Origin: Nitriliruptorales bacterium
Lineage (GTDB): Bacteria; Actinomycetota; Nitriliruptoria; Nitriliruptorales; Nitriliruptoraceae
Direction of reading: 5' to 3'
Assembly: GCA_024637135.1 (NCBI GenBank)
Contig: JAGXFT010000186.1
Location: 1-38,356 of the forward strand
DNA length: 38,356 nucleotides
This document shows, one piece after another, positions 25,159-33,014 of the stretch (position 1 is its first letter; the number at the start of each line of letters is the position of its first letter). The position numbers and the translations under genes were made by a program. The notes under the pieces were generated by a model that had not been told where the DNA came from, ran no database searches, and worked only from the letters and a program-made list of their open reading frames with translations.

Positions 25159-28100
25159 TCACCTCGAGCCGCGTCCCCACTCGGAGGCGTGGAGGCCGAT
25201 GGGCCGGGCGACCTGGCGTTCGTGGGCCTGCGGGGTGCCGGTCTCGGCGAGGGCGTCGTGCAGCCAGCCCTCCTGCCACGCCCGCCACAGCCGCGACAGG
25301 TCCCAGGCCTTCACCCCGGTGATGGTGGCGCCGCCCTCACCCGCGCCCCGACCACGACCGCGCGAGCCCAGGCCGCGGTCGGACACCGGCACCCGGGCAG
25401 CCCGACCCGACGGTCCTGACAGCGGGTGGTCGAGGTCGGTGGCCAGCCGGGTGGTCTCGGCCCGGACCCGGACGGCCGGACCGTCGGAACGGGACGGGAC
25501 GTCACCCCCGAAGGGTCGGGCGCGCCATGACACGCCGGCGTCGGAACGGGTCGAGGCGTCGCGGCGGCTGATGCGGCCCTCGGCCACCACCAGCCATGCG
25601 TGCAGCACCGTCCATGCACAGGCGGGCAACGCCGACGCGAAGTAGGTCACCTGCACGGACCCGGTCTGGTCGTCCAACGACAGGAACAGCACGCGGTTCC
25701 CGGACCGCTGCCCCGGCGACTGCACCGCGACCTTCACCCCGGCGACGCGGACCCGATGCTGGTTGGCCAGCCCGGAGATGGTGGACGCGTCGACCACGCC
25801 CAGCACCTCCAGCAGCGGTTCGTAGAACGACAGCACGTGGCGCGAGGTGTCCAGCCCGGTGGTGGCGATCTCGTCGCGCACCCGTTCGGCCTCGCTCTGC
25901 GCGGGCAGCGCGGGAGGCAACTCGCCACCGGTGACGTCCAGCGGCAACTGGGCGGGCTCGGACACGATCCCGCCCCCCGCCCCCGACCGCCGGGGCCGGC
26001 GACGGGCGTCCGCCCACAGTTCCTCCACGGCCAGCCGGATCTCGCGCCGGTCGCGGGCACCGTCGTGGCGGTGCAGGCCGGCGAGGTGGTCCAGCGCTCC
26101 GGCCCGGGCCAACCGCTCGGCCACCGGCCGGGACAGGGAGGTGCGGGCCCGCACCTCCAGCAACGACCCGTACGGACGGTTGTCGAGGATCGACCCGACC
26201 TCCTCGGTGGTGATCCCCTTGACCGACGACAGTGCCACCCGCACGCCGTAGCGGTAGCCGTTGCCGGCGTCACCCCCGTCGAAGCCGCCCGGCGGGACCG
26301 GGCGGCCGTCCTGCACCGTCCAGCCCCTGGGCAGCGCCAGCGCCGTGCCGGGGCGGCGGTAGATCCCCAACAGGTGCTCGGCCTGGCCGCGGTCGACCAC
26401 CTCGACGGTGTAGTCGGCGCCCGAGCGGTTGACGTCCAGGCCCAGCACCGCCACGCCGAACTGGCGGCACTCGTCCAGGATCAGCCGTCGCGGGTACATC
26501 CCGGGGTCGTGGGTCAACAGCCCGGCCATGAACTCGGGCAGGTGGTGGGCCTTCAACCACGCCGAGCGGTAGGTCGGCACCGCGAAGGCGGCCGCGTGGG
26601 CCTTGCAGAACCCGAAGGAGGCGAACGACGCCACCTGCTTCCACACCGATTCGGCCGCCTCGGTGGTGAACCCGCGGGTGCGCGCCCGTGCCAGCGCCCA
26701 CGGCTTGATGGTGGCCGCATCGGTCGACAGCCGCCGACGCAGCAGGTCGGCGTAGGCCATGTCGCAGCCGGTCAGCGCACACAGCGCCGCCATGACCTGT
26801 TCGTGGTAGACGACCACGCCGTGGGTCTCGCGCAGCACCGGTTCGAGGCTGGGGTGCGGGTACCAGTCGCCCTCGGACGCGTCGGGGTCGGTCGCGGCGT
26901 CGTCGCTGGTCGACACCGCCCCGCGGCCGTGTCCGGTGCGGTGTCGACGCTGCACGAACGGGGTCACCATGTCGGCCTTGACCGGACCGGGCCGGAACAG
27001 CGAGATCTCGGTGATGAGGTCGCCGAAGTGGTCCGGCTGCAGTCGCCCCAGCAACTCGCGCTGGCCCGGGGACTCGATCTGGAACACCCCGATGGTGTGG
27101 GCCGAACGCACCAGTCGGAAGGTCTCGGGGTCGCCCTCGGGGATCTGGGTCACGTCGAGGTCGTGGCCGCGCACGGTCGGGACCAGGTCCATCGCGTGGC
27201 GCATCGCCGACAGCATCCGCACGCCCAGCACGTCCAGCTTGAGCCAGCCCAGCGCGGCCACGTCGTCCTTGTCGAAGGCCACCATCGGGAAGCCCTGGGC
27301 GGACCGTTCGATGGAGGTGTGCGCGAGCAGGTCGTCGTCGGCCAACAGGATCCCGCACGGGTGCAGGGCGAGGTGACGTGGCAGCCCGTCGAGGCGTTCG
27401 ACCACGCTCAGCAGCCGTTCGAGCTGGCCGGCGTTGATGCGCGAGTGCTGCAACTCGGGCAGGTCGTCGACGACCGTGCGGACCTGGCGAGCACGGGCGT
27501 GGGTGATGGACTTCGCGACCAGGGAGATCTCGTCGGGGGGCAGGCCCAGCACCTTGCCGACCTCGCGGATCGCCATGCGGGCCTGGAAGGTCTCGACCAT
27601 CGCGACGCAGGCGGCCCGGTGCTGGCCGTAGCGCGCGATCACCAGGTCGTAGACGTCGGTGCGGCGGGCCGACTCGACGTCGATGTCGATGTCGGGGAGT
27701 TCGTCGCGGTAGGGGTTCATGAAGCGTTCGAACGCGAGGTCGTTGCCGACCGGGTCGACGTCGGAGATCCCCAGTGCGTGGCACACCAGTGACCCGGCCG
27801 CCGAGCCGCGGCAGGCCGCCAGGATTCCCAGTTCGTCACGCACCGCGGCCATGATGTCGGACACGGTCAGGAAGTAGTCGTGCAGCCCGAGCCGGTCGAC
27901 CATCGCCAGTTCGCGCTCGAGTCGTTCCCGGATCCGGGTGGTGACCCGCACGTAGCGGTCCGCCACGCCCTGCCAGCAGCGTCGGTGCAACTCCCCCGCC
28001 GCGACCTCGTCGCTCAGCCCGGTCAGGTGGGGCACCTGCACCTCGCCCAGGTCCAGGTCGACCTCGCAGGTCACCGCCAGGTCGTGGGCGGCGGTGACCA

Positions 28101-29241
28101 GGTCGGGGCGTTCGGCGAAGCGCGCGGCCATCTCGGCCCCGGTGGCGAAGTGGGCCTCGGCGGTGGTGCGACCGAGGTGGTGGGCGCCCAGCGGGACCTG
28201 TTGGCGCACGCACGCCAGCACGTCGGCGACGTGGACGTCGTCGGGTTCGAGGTGGCGCACGTCGTTGACCGCCACGACCTCGACCCCACTGCGCCGGGCG
28301 ACCTCCAGCAGGTTGCGGATCCGGACGTCGTCGCCGGGTTCGTCCAACACCCCGTCGGCACCGACCGCGGGGGCGCCGTCGGCGGTCAGGCGCACCGCGT
28401 CGCCCCGGCGCCGACCCGACGGCGGGACCAGGTGGTTGCGCACCGCGATCCGCAGCCGGTCCGGGCCGACCACGTCCAGGAACCGGCGCAGCTGGTCGGT
28501 GGCCGCATCCAGGCGTCCGACCGCGGCCAGCCGCCCCACCGGCGAGTCGTTGCCCAGCAGCACCCAGGTGTCGTCGTGCGCCGTCGCCACCCCCAGGTCG
28601 GTGAAGGACAGGTGGGGGCTGGAACGGTCGACGAGGTCGACCTCGTCACGCCACGACTCGCGGTCCAGCGAGGTGCCCGCGACCAGCCTGTCCAGCCCGT
28701 CGGGGCCGAGGTGGGCGGCGGTGATCGCCCGGCACAGGTCGCCGTACCCGGCGTTGGTGGCCGCGACCAGGGTGAGCCGCGCCGCGTCGTCCTCCAGCCA
28801 ACCGCCCCCGACGGCCGGACCCGAGCGGCCACCCCGGTCGCGCCCGACCCGCGGCGAGGACCAGCCCGGGTCGTCGGTGACCGCCAGCGCCAGGTCGGCC
28901 CCCAGGATCGGGGTGATGCCGGCCAGGGCAGCCGCCTGGGCCACCCGGACCGCGCCGTAGACACCGTCCCGGTCGGTGACCGCCACGTGGGTCATCCCGG
29001 CCGCCGCGGCCGCCGACACCAGTTCACCCGGACGGATCATCCCGTCCCGCAACGAGTACCCGGTCCTGGTGGTCAGGTGGGTGAACGCGGTGGTGGCACC
29101 GGCGTCGCCGTCGTCGCTGCCCGCCGCCAACCGGTCCCGGACCCGCGTCGCCGCCGCGGCCGCCCGCCGCTGGTCGACGTCGTGGTCCATCGCCGTGATG
29201 GCCACCTCGTCCGCGCTGAACGCCCGGCTACCCGGCACCAC
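25159..29241 (-). CDS. dnaE2: Error-prone DNA polymerase DnaE2 (ImuC-like, C-family polymerase III alpha)
   Basis: About 1360 residues from GTG 29241. An N-terminal PHP domain starts near residue 58 (FTHLTTRTGYSLRDGM, ALTDRDG-like VAVTDRDGVYGAVR). The palm carries PDIDID at about 516-521, with AACRGSAAGSLVCHALGISD just before it and WLKLDVLGVRML after it, supplying the catalytic Asps. Helix-hairpin and OB-fold regions (VRVAGVKVAVQSPG) follow near the C-terminus. The LexA-controlled promoter and actinobacterial context favour the damage-inducible DnaE2 over the replicative DnaE1. It is longer than mycobacterial DnaE2 (about 1080). GAGG lies 5 bases before the chosen GTG; a GTG three bases on or an ATG at the MDHDVDQRR site are alternatives. 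Confidence 0.88.
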   Translation of the reverse strand: MVPGSRAFSADEVAITAMDHDVDQRRAAAAATRVRDRLAAGSDDGDAGATTAFTHLTTRTGYSLRDGMIRPGELVSAAAAAGMTHVAVTDRDGVYGAVRVAQAAALAGITPILGADLALAVTDDPGWSSPRVGRDRGGRSGPAVGGGWLEDDAARLTLVAATNAGYGDLCRAITAAHLGPDGLDRLVAGTSLDRESWRDEVDLVDRSSPHLSFTDLGVATAHDDTWVLLGNDSPVGRLAAVGRLDAATDQLRRFLDVVGPDRLRIAVRNHLVPPSGRRRGDAVRLTADGAPAVGADGVLDEPGDDVRIRNLLEVARRSGVEVVAVNDVRHLEPDDVHVADVLACVRQQVPLGAHHLGRTTAEAHFATGAEMAARFAERPDLVTAAHDLAVTCEVDLDLGEVQVPHLTGLSDEVAAGELHRRCWQGVADRYVRVTTRIRERLERELAMVDRLGLHDYFLTVSDIMAAVRDELGILAACRGSAAGSLVCHALGISDVDPVGNDLAFERFMNPYRDELPDIDIDVESARRTDVYDLVIARYGQHRAACVAMVETFQARMAIREVGKVLGLPPDEISLVAKSITHARARQVRTVVDDLPELQHSRINAGQLERLLSVVERLDGLPRHLALHPCGILLADDDLLAHTSIERSAQGFPMVAFDKDDVAALGWLKLDVLGVRMLSAMRHAMDLVPTVRGHDLDVTQIPEGDPETFRLVRSAHTIGVFQIESPGQRELLGRLQPDHFGDLITEISLFRPGPVKADMVTPFVQRRHRTGHGRGAVSTSDDAATDPDASEGDWYPHPSLEPVLRETHGVVVYHEQVMAALCALTGCDMAYADLLRRRLSTDAATIKPWALARARTRGFTTEAAESVWKQVASFASFGFCKAHAAAFAVPTYRSAWLKAHHLPEFMAGLLTHDPGMYPRRLILDECRQFGVAVLGLDVNRSGADYTVEVVDRGQAEHLLGIYRRPGTALALPRGWTVQDGRPVPPGGFDGGDAGNGYRYGVRVALSSVKGITTEEVGSILDNRPYGSLLEVRARTSLSRPVAERLARAGALDHLAGLHRHDGARDRREIRLAVEELWADARRRPRRSGAGGGIVSEPAQLPLDVTGGELPPALPAQSEAERVRDEIATTGLDTSRHVLSFYEPLLEVLGVVDASTISGLANQHRVRVAGVKVAVQSPGQRSGNRVLFLSLDDQTGSVQVTYFASALPACAWTVLHAWLVVAEGRISRRDASTRSDAGVSWRARPFGGDVPSRSDGPAVRVRAETTRLATDLDHPLSGPSGRAARVPVSDRGLGSRGRGRGAGEGGATITGVKAWDLSRLWRAWQEGWLHDALAETGTPQAHERQVARPIGLHASEWGRGSR

Positions 29242-29311
29242 AGCCACCTCGCGTCGCGGCGGCGGACACGTCGGCGTGCCACCGTCGCGGTCGGTCGTCC
29301 TGGTCTCCCAC
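29228..29311 (-). CDS. Possible 27-residue upstream ORF in the dnaE2 leader
   Basis: A GTG at 29311 has GGAGG 4 bases upstream, the best ribosome site after the LexA box, and opens a 27-codon frame out of phase with dnaE2. Its TAG ends at 29228, so it overlaps the dnaE2 start by about 14 bases. It may couple or tune dnaE2 translation. The peptide (MGDQDDRPRRWHADVSAAAT and so on) matches no family I know. Confidence 0.35.
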   Translation of the reverse strand: MGDQDDRPRRWHADVSAAATRGGCGAG

Positions 29312-29325
29312 TGCGCCTCCGTCAA

Positions 29326-29373
29326 TCGAACAGGTGTTCGATCGACGGTACGCCTCCCCCTCGGACTCGTCAA
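29326..29373 (-). promoter_or_regulatory. LexA-controlled promoter of dnaE2
   Basis: On the minus strand TTGACG (29368-29373), a 17-base spacer and TACCGT (29345-29350) form a good promoter. A perfect LexA box TCGAAC-AGGT-GTTCGA occupies 29326-29341, over the predicted start of transcription. This is a textbook arrangement for SOS repression. Confidence 0.85.
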
Positions 29374-29647
29374 CGCGACGGGCGTGAAGCCGCTGGCGGT
29401 CCGCCGTCGACATGTCCGGCCCGCCGGAATGGTGACCGGAGGTGGCCCGTTGCGCGGGTGGCGATCGCGGACGAAGGAGCGCATGGCGTGGTGGCGTCGG
29501 CCCTGTTGTGAGTTGGTCCCGTTCGACGACGCCCTGCAGGCACTGGGCCGTGGCGCCGACCTGGGACGCCGACGCGACCAAGTCTCGCCTGCACCACGGC
29601 GTCCTGACGTCGATCGCGGTCGCGCTGCACGTCGACTGGAGGACGCG
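29374..29647. other. Region between dnaE2 promoter and acetyltransferase gene
   Basis: Two overlapping plus-strand frames run through it. One (from about 29442, or an internal start) ends at 29651 and overlaps the acetyltransferase ATG as ATGA. The other is in phase with the acetyltransferase, from an ATG at 29483 with AAGGAG 3 bases upstream. Neither peptide is recognised, so coding here is uncertain. Confidence 0.35.
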
Positions 29648-30178
29648 ATGACCGACGTCCCCCCCGAGGCCACCCGGCAGGTGCGGCCGGCCACCGGCGA
29701 GGACCGTCCGTTCCTGCTGGCGATGCTCGCCGAGGCAGCGGCGTGGCGAACCGGTGTGGATCGTCCCGTTGCGGAGATCGTCGCCCCACCCGACGTGGGC
29801 CACTACCTCCCACCGAACTGGCCTCGCGACGGCGAGGCCGGCGTGATCGCCACGGAGAACGGGACCGACCTGGGCGCGGCGTGGTGGACCCGGTTCACCA
29901 TCGACGATCCGGGACACGGCTTCGTCGCCGACGACGTCCCGGAACTGGGCATCGGGGTCGTGCCCGGCCACCGCCGCCGGGGTCTCGGACGAGCCCTGCT
30001 CGACGGGCTGTGCCGGATCGCGGATCGCCGGGACCTGCCCGGCCTGTCCCTGTCGGTCGAGCCCGACAACCCCGCGGTCGGACTCTACGAGGACACCGGG
30101 TTCGTCACGGTCGGCGACACCGGCGGCGCTCGCACCATGGTGCGTCGGCGACCCACTCCGGGAGGTGGTGGAACCTGA
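29648..30178 (+). CDS. GNAT-family N-acetyltransferase
   Basis: This 176-residue protein has the GNAT fold: beta-strand 4 ELGIGVV followed by the acetyl-CoA pyrophosphate loop HRRRGLGRALLDGL at about 108-121, and the C-terminal NPAVGLYEDTGFVTVG at 141-156, typical of the family. It transfers an acetyl group to an amine on an unknown substrate. GGAGG lies 5 bases before the ATG at 29648. An in-frame extension to 29483 is possible but would add an Arg-rich, unfamiliar leader. It is divergent from dnaE2; no link to mutagenesis is implied by the sequence. Confidence 0.88.
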   Translation: MTDVPPEATRQVRPATGEDRPFLLAMLAEAAAWRTGVDRPVAEIVAPPDVGHYLPPNWPRDGEAGVIATENGTDLGAAWWTRFTIDDPGHGFVADDVPELGIGVVPGHRRRGLGRALLDGLCRIADRRDLPGLSLSVEPDNPAVGLYEDTGFVTVGDTGGARTMVRRRPTPGGGGT

Positions 30179-30214
30179 CGGCCGACCCGGACGGCCGCCG
30201 TTCGTGGGACGGAT

Positions 30215-30260
30215 CGATTTCGCGGAAACCCCTCGATTTCGACCGCTGGTGGCATATCAT
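30215..30260 (+). promoter_or_regulatory. Candidate promoter with tandem CGATTTCG repeats
   Basis: CGATTTCG occurs at 30215-30222 and 30234-30241, 19 bases apart, about two helical turns. TATCAT at 30255-30260 fits a -10 element for the small gene at 30386, leaving a leader of roughly 120 bases. No classical -35 is seen, so the repeats may bind an activator or the repeats may take its place. Confidence 0.45.
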
Positions 30261-30385
30261 GGGGAGACTGACCGACCGACGTGGAGTCGACCTCGACCGA
30301 ACCGAGCCTGCCCGCCGGGCACCGGCACGAACGGCCCCACGACCGGGGCACCGGGCGACACACGTCCCGAGACAAGGTGCGGACA

Positions 30386-30568
30386 ATGGCGTCCCGATCC
30401 CTCTCCAAGCCCCTGCACGAGCCCCTGGGCACTCCGCTGCACACCGAGCTCCCAGGCCTCGCCACGCCGAAGCCCCCGCCACGGCCGCTCGCGGTGCCAC
30501 TGGCGAAGAACCTCCACCGGCCGCTGCACCGGCCGCTGCACCACCGTCCCGGTGACGACCGGGACTGA
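30386..30568 (+). CDS. Small Pro/Leu/His-rich repeat protein, function unknown
   Basis: The 60-residue product begins MASRSLSKPLHEPLGTPLH and is built of PLH/PLx units: KPLHEPLGTPLH, then RPLAVPLAKNLH and RPLHRPLHH, ending in an acidic GDDRD. AAGGTG lies 6 bases before the ATG, and a plausible promoter lies upstream. It has no signal peptide, Cys or membrane span. Seven His residues and many Pro suggest an extended metal- or protein-binding peptide, but that is speculation. The gene is convergent with DUF6504 and shares its terminator. A longer frame from 30281 has no ribosome site. I do not recognise the family. Confidence 0.55.
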   Translation: MASRSLSKPLHEPLGTPLHTELPGLATPKPPPRPLAVPLAKNLHRPLHRPLHHRPGDDRD

Positions 30569-30594
30569 TCCCGGCCACGATCGCGATCAGTCCC
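30561..30594. terminator. Bidirectional hairpin spanning two convergent stop codons
   Basis: GGGACTGATC (30561-30570) and GATCAGTCCC (30585-30594) are perfect 10-bp arms around a 14-base loop. The left arm contains the stop of the small Pro/Leu/His gene (TGA 30566-30568) and the right arm contains the stop of the DUF6504 gene. No T-tract follows on either side. Confidence 0.65.
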
Positions 30595-31069
30595 ACACGC
30601 GGTCGAGACGCCAGGTCGAGCCGCGACGGGCCAGTTCGTAGACCCCGCGTGCATCGGCCGAGGTCCCGGTGCCCCGAGCGGCCTCGACCCGCCACAGGTC
30701 GGACTGTTCGACCTTGATCGGCTCGCCGTCGGGGCGACGCCACCAGCCCTCCTCCTCGCGCCAGTGGCCCAGGATCCGGGTGACCTCGTAGTGGCGTCCG
30801 CGCCAGGCGAAGGCCAGGGGTTCGTCGGCGTCCGCGGGACCATTGCCCGGTCGCGCGGGGGCGGATCGCATCGTGACCGGGCGTTGCCCCACCGCGGTCC
30901 GAGCCGGGTCGGTGCGCGTGGGTCGCACCAGGGTCGCCACCCCGCCCCCGCCCACCACCGGGTCTGCCGGGTCTGCCGGGGGGTCGGACTCGGTGACGGC
31001 CACCTCGGCGGCACGACGGGTGGCGGGCGTCTCGACCTCCTCCAGTACTTCGCGGTAGCGCTTGCTCAT
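30587..31069 (-). CDS. DUF6504 family protein, SOS-controlled
   Basis: The 160-residue protein starts MSKRYREVLEEVE, with GAGGAG upstream of the ATG at 31069. Residues 15-85 are a Pro/Ala/Thr-rich linker. The conserved core is at 86-160 (FAWRGRHYEVTRILGHW, WRVEAARG, GVYELARRGSTWRLDRVWD). From memory, DUF6504 genes in actinomycetes often neighbour imuB and dnaE2. Here the gene lies 1.3 kb from dnaE2 and has its own consensus LexA box, which strongly suggests a damage-response role. Its biochemical activity is not known. No imuA or imuB is present in the window. Confidence 0.8.
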   Translation of the reverse strand: MSKRYREVLEEVETPATRRAAEVAVTESDPPADPADPVVGGGGVATLVRPTRTDPARTAVGQRPVTMRSAPARPGNGPADADEPLAFAWRGRHYEVTRILGHWREEEGWWRRPDGEPIKVEQSDLWRVEAARGTGTSADARGVYELARRGSTWRLDRVWD

Positions 31070-31125
31070 TCGCCTGCTCCTCGTCCGTCCCGGATCTCGG
31101 CCCCGGGCCCGCACCCTGCGAGTGT

Positions 31126-31181
31126 TCGAACATGTGTTCGAGTGAAGGACGAACCTACGGCACCCACGCGACACCGGTCAA
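31126..31181 (-). promoter_or_regulatory. LexA-controlled promoter of the DUF6504 gene
   Basis: TTGACC (31176-31181), an 18-base spacer and TAGGTT (31152-31157) form a good promoter on the minus strand. A perfect palindromic LexA box TCGAAC-ATGT-GTTCGA lies at 31126-31141, around the expected transcription start. The leader to the ATG is about 70 bases. Confidence 0.85.
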
Positions 31182-31225
31182 GCGAACGAACGGACTGGTC
31201 GTCGTCGCACCTCCCCTGCCGTGGC

Positions 31226-31247
31226 CCCGGTCGTCGCCGGGACCGGG
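31226..31247 (-). terminator. Hairpin directly after the AtuA-family gene
   Basis: CCCGGTC and GACCGGG form a perfect 7-bp stem with an 8-base loop beginning at the first base after the stop codon at 31248. It would insulate the DUF6504 promoter from the operon upstream. No T-tract is present. Confidence 0.5.
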
Positions 31248-33014
31248 TCAGGCCGGCGAACCGGACCCCCGGGCGTCGTCCTGGACCGGCCCCACCAGCC
31301 GGACGGGCGCCTCGACCAACCGACTGCGCAGGTACTCCCCGAGCCCCTTGGCCTGGGGGTCAGGACGGGTGGACGACGCCACGCCGTCGCCCAGCAGGCC
31401 GTGGACCACGACGTTGAGTGCGCGCAGGTTGGGCAACTCGTGGCGGTCGATCGGCAGGTCGGCGGCCTCGGGGCCAAGCAACGTCCGGACACGATCGACG
31501 GTCAGGGTGTCGCGCAGCCACGCGAACGACGCCTCGTCGCGCGTCCACAGCCCGACGTTGGCGTTCCCGCCCTTGTCCCCCGACCGGGCACCGCACACGG
31601 TCCCCAGCGGGACCCGTCGGGTGGGTCCGACCCCGGCGGCCGCCGGGGTCGGGGCGGGTGCGTCGTGGCCGGCTGCGGATCCGGCGTCCGACGACGTCGG
31701 CGGGTCGGCCACCACTTCGCGCGACCCGTCGGGCAGGACGACCACGTGCTCGACCGCCGCGCGTGGCACCGACGCCGGGGTGTAGATGCCGAAGGCCGAG
31801 GCGCTGCTCGGTGGCGTGGTGGTGTGGACGCCCGCGTAGCCGCCCAGGGCCTGTTCGACGACGGCGTTGGAGAAGGTCCGGCCGACCAGGTCGCGGTCGT
31901 CGCCCTTGACCGTGATGCGCAGGTGGGCGGTGGCCTGCGGGTTGGTGGGGGCGTCCGGGCGGTCGACGCGAAGCAGGTCGAACTCGACGTCGTCGAAGCG
32001 GTCGCGCCCGCCCAGGCGTTCGAGCAGCAGTTCCTCGGCCCGGGCCGCCTTCGCCTCGACGTCCAGCCCCGTGATCACCATGGTCATCGTGTTGCGGTAC
32101 CCGCCCGATGCCGTCAACGCGACCTTCAGCGTCGGTGGCGGGGGCGTGCCCCGTACACCGCTGATCGCGACCCGGTCGTCGCCGTCGGGAGCCAGCGTGA
32201 TGGTGTCGAAGTGGGTCGTCACGTCCGGGTTGAGGTACGCCGGCGGGCCGATCTCGTAGAGCAGTTGCGCCGTCACGGTGCCGACCGAGACCAGTCCCCC
32301 GGTGTCGGGGTGCTTGGTGATGGTCGACGACCCGTCGGCGGCGACCTCGGCGATCGGGAACCCGGGTGCGCGCCGGTCGGTGATCTCGTCCAGGAAGGCG
32401 TAGTTGCCCCCGGTCGCCTGTGGTCCGCACTCGATGACGTGGCCGGCGACGACCGCGCCGGCCAGCGCGTCCCAGTCGGTCGGCGACCAGTCGTGCCACC
32501 ACGCTGCCGGCCCGACCACCACCGAGGCATCGGTGACCCGTCCGGTGACCACCACGTCGGCGCCGGCCTGCAGTGCCCGCGCGATCCCCCAGCCCCCGAG
32601 GTAGGCGTTGGCCGACACCGGCTCGCGCCCGACCGGTGGGGAGATCGCCGACACGTCGCCACGCAGGTCGTCGCCCTCGACGTGGGCGACGGCGACGTCC
32701 AGCCCGAGTCGCTCGGCCAGGTCGCGCACGGCGTCGGCGCACCCGGCCGGGTCCAGCCCGCCGGCGTTGGCGACCACCCGGATCCCGTCGCGGACGCAGC
32801 GCGCCAGCACCCCCTCCAGTTGGGGCAGGAAGGTGCGCGCCCACCCGACACCGTCCGGACGCCCCTGCGCCTTGGCCAGGATCAGCATCGTCAGTTCGGC
32901 CAGCCAGTCCCCGGTCAGCACGTCGATGGGCCCACCCTCGACCATCTCGCGGGCCGCGCTGCGACGGTCGCCGTAGAAGCCGGAACAGTTCGCGATGCGG
33001 ATCGGTCGTCTCAC
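31248..33014 (-). CDS. Acyclic terpene utilization AtuA family protein (two-domain)
   Basis: The 588-residue protein opens with VRRPIRIANCSGFYGDRRSA in the typical AtuA pattern (read with GTG as Met). GGPIDVLTGDWLAELTM and ANAGGLDPAGCADAV also fit, as does ITGLDVEAKAARAEELL later in the PF07287 domain (about 1-450). A C-terminal AtuA-like ferredoxin-fold domain starts near GTVCGARSGDKGGNANVGLW (about 485). AtuA is needed for citronellol/geraniol use in Pseudomonas, but its reaction is unknown. The GTG at 33014 overlaps the TetR stop as GTGA. It is the last gene of the operon. Confidence 0.88.
   Translation of the reverse strand: MRRPIRIANCSGFYGDRRSAAREMVEGGPIDVLTGDWLAELTMLILAKAQGRPDGVGWARTFLPQLEGVLARCVRDGIRVVANAGGLDPAGCADAVRDLAERLGLDVAVAHVEGDDLRGDVSAISPPVGREPVSANAYLGGWGIARALQAGADVVVTGRVTDASVVVGPAAWWHDWSPTDWDALAGAVVAGHVIECGPQATGGNYAFLDEITDRRAPGFPIAEVAADGSSTITKHPDTGGLVSVGTVTAQLLYEIGPPAYLNPDVTTHFDTITLAPDGDDRVAISGVRGTPPPPTLKVALTASGGYRNTMTMVITGLDVEAKAARAEELLLERLGGRDRFDDVEFDLLRVDRPDAPTNPQATAHLRITVKGDDRDLVGRTFSNAVVEQALGGYAGVHTTTPPSSASAFGIYTPASVPRAAVEHVVVLPDGSREVVADPPTSSDAGSAAGHDAPAPTPAAAGVGPTRRVPLGTVCGARSGDKGGNANVGLWTRDEASFAWLRDTLTVDRVRTLLGPEAADLPIDRHELPNLRALNVVVHGLLGDGVASSTRPDPQAKGLGEYLRSRLVEAPVRLVGPVQDDARGSGSPA

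Noticed and set aside
25600-27792. A 730-codon plus-strand frame inside dnaE2
   Set aside because: Antisense to the polymerase palm region, whose catalytic motifs are clear; the plus-strand product resembles no protein.
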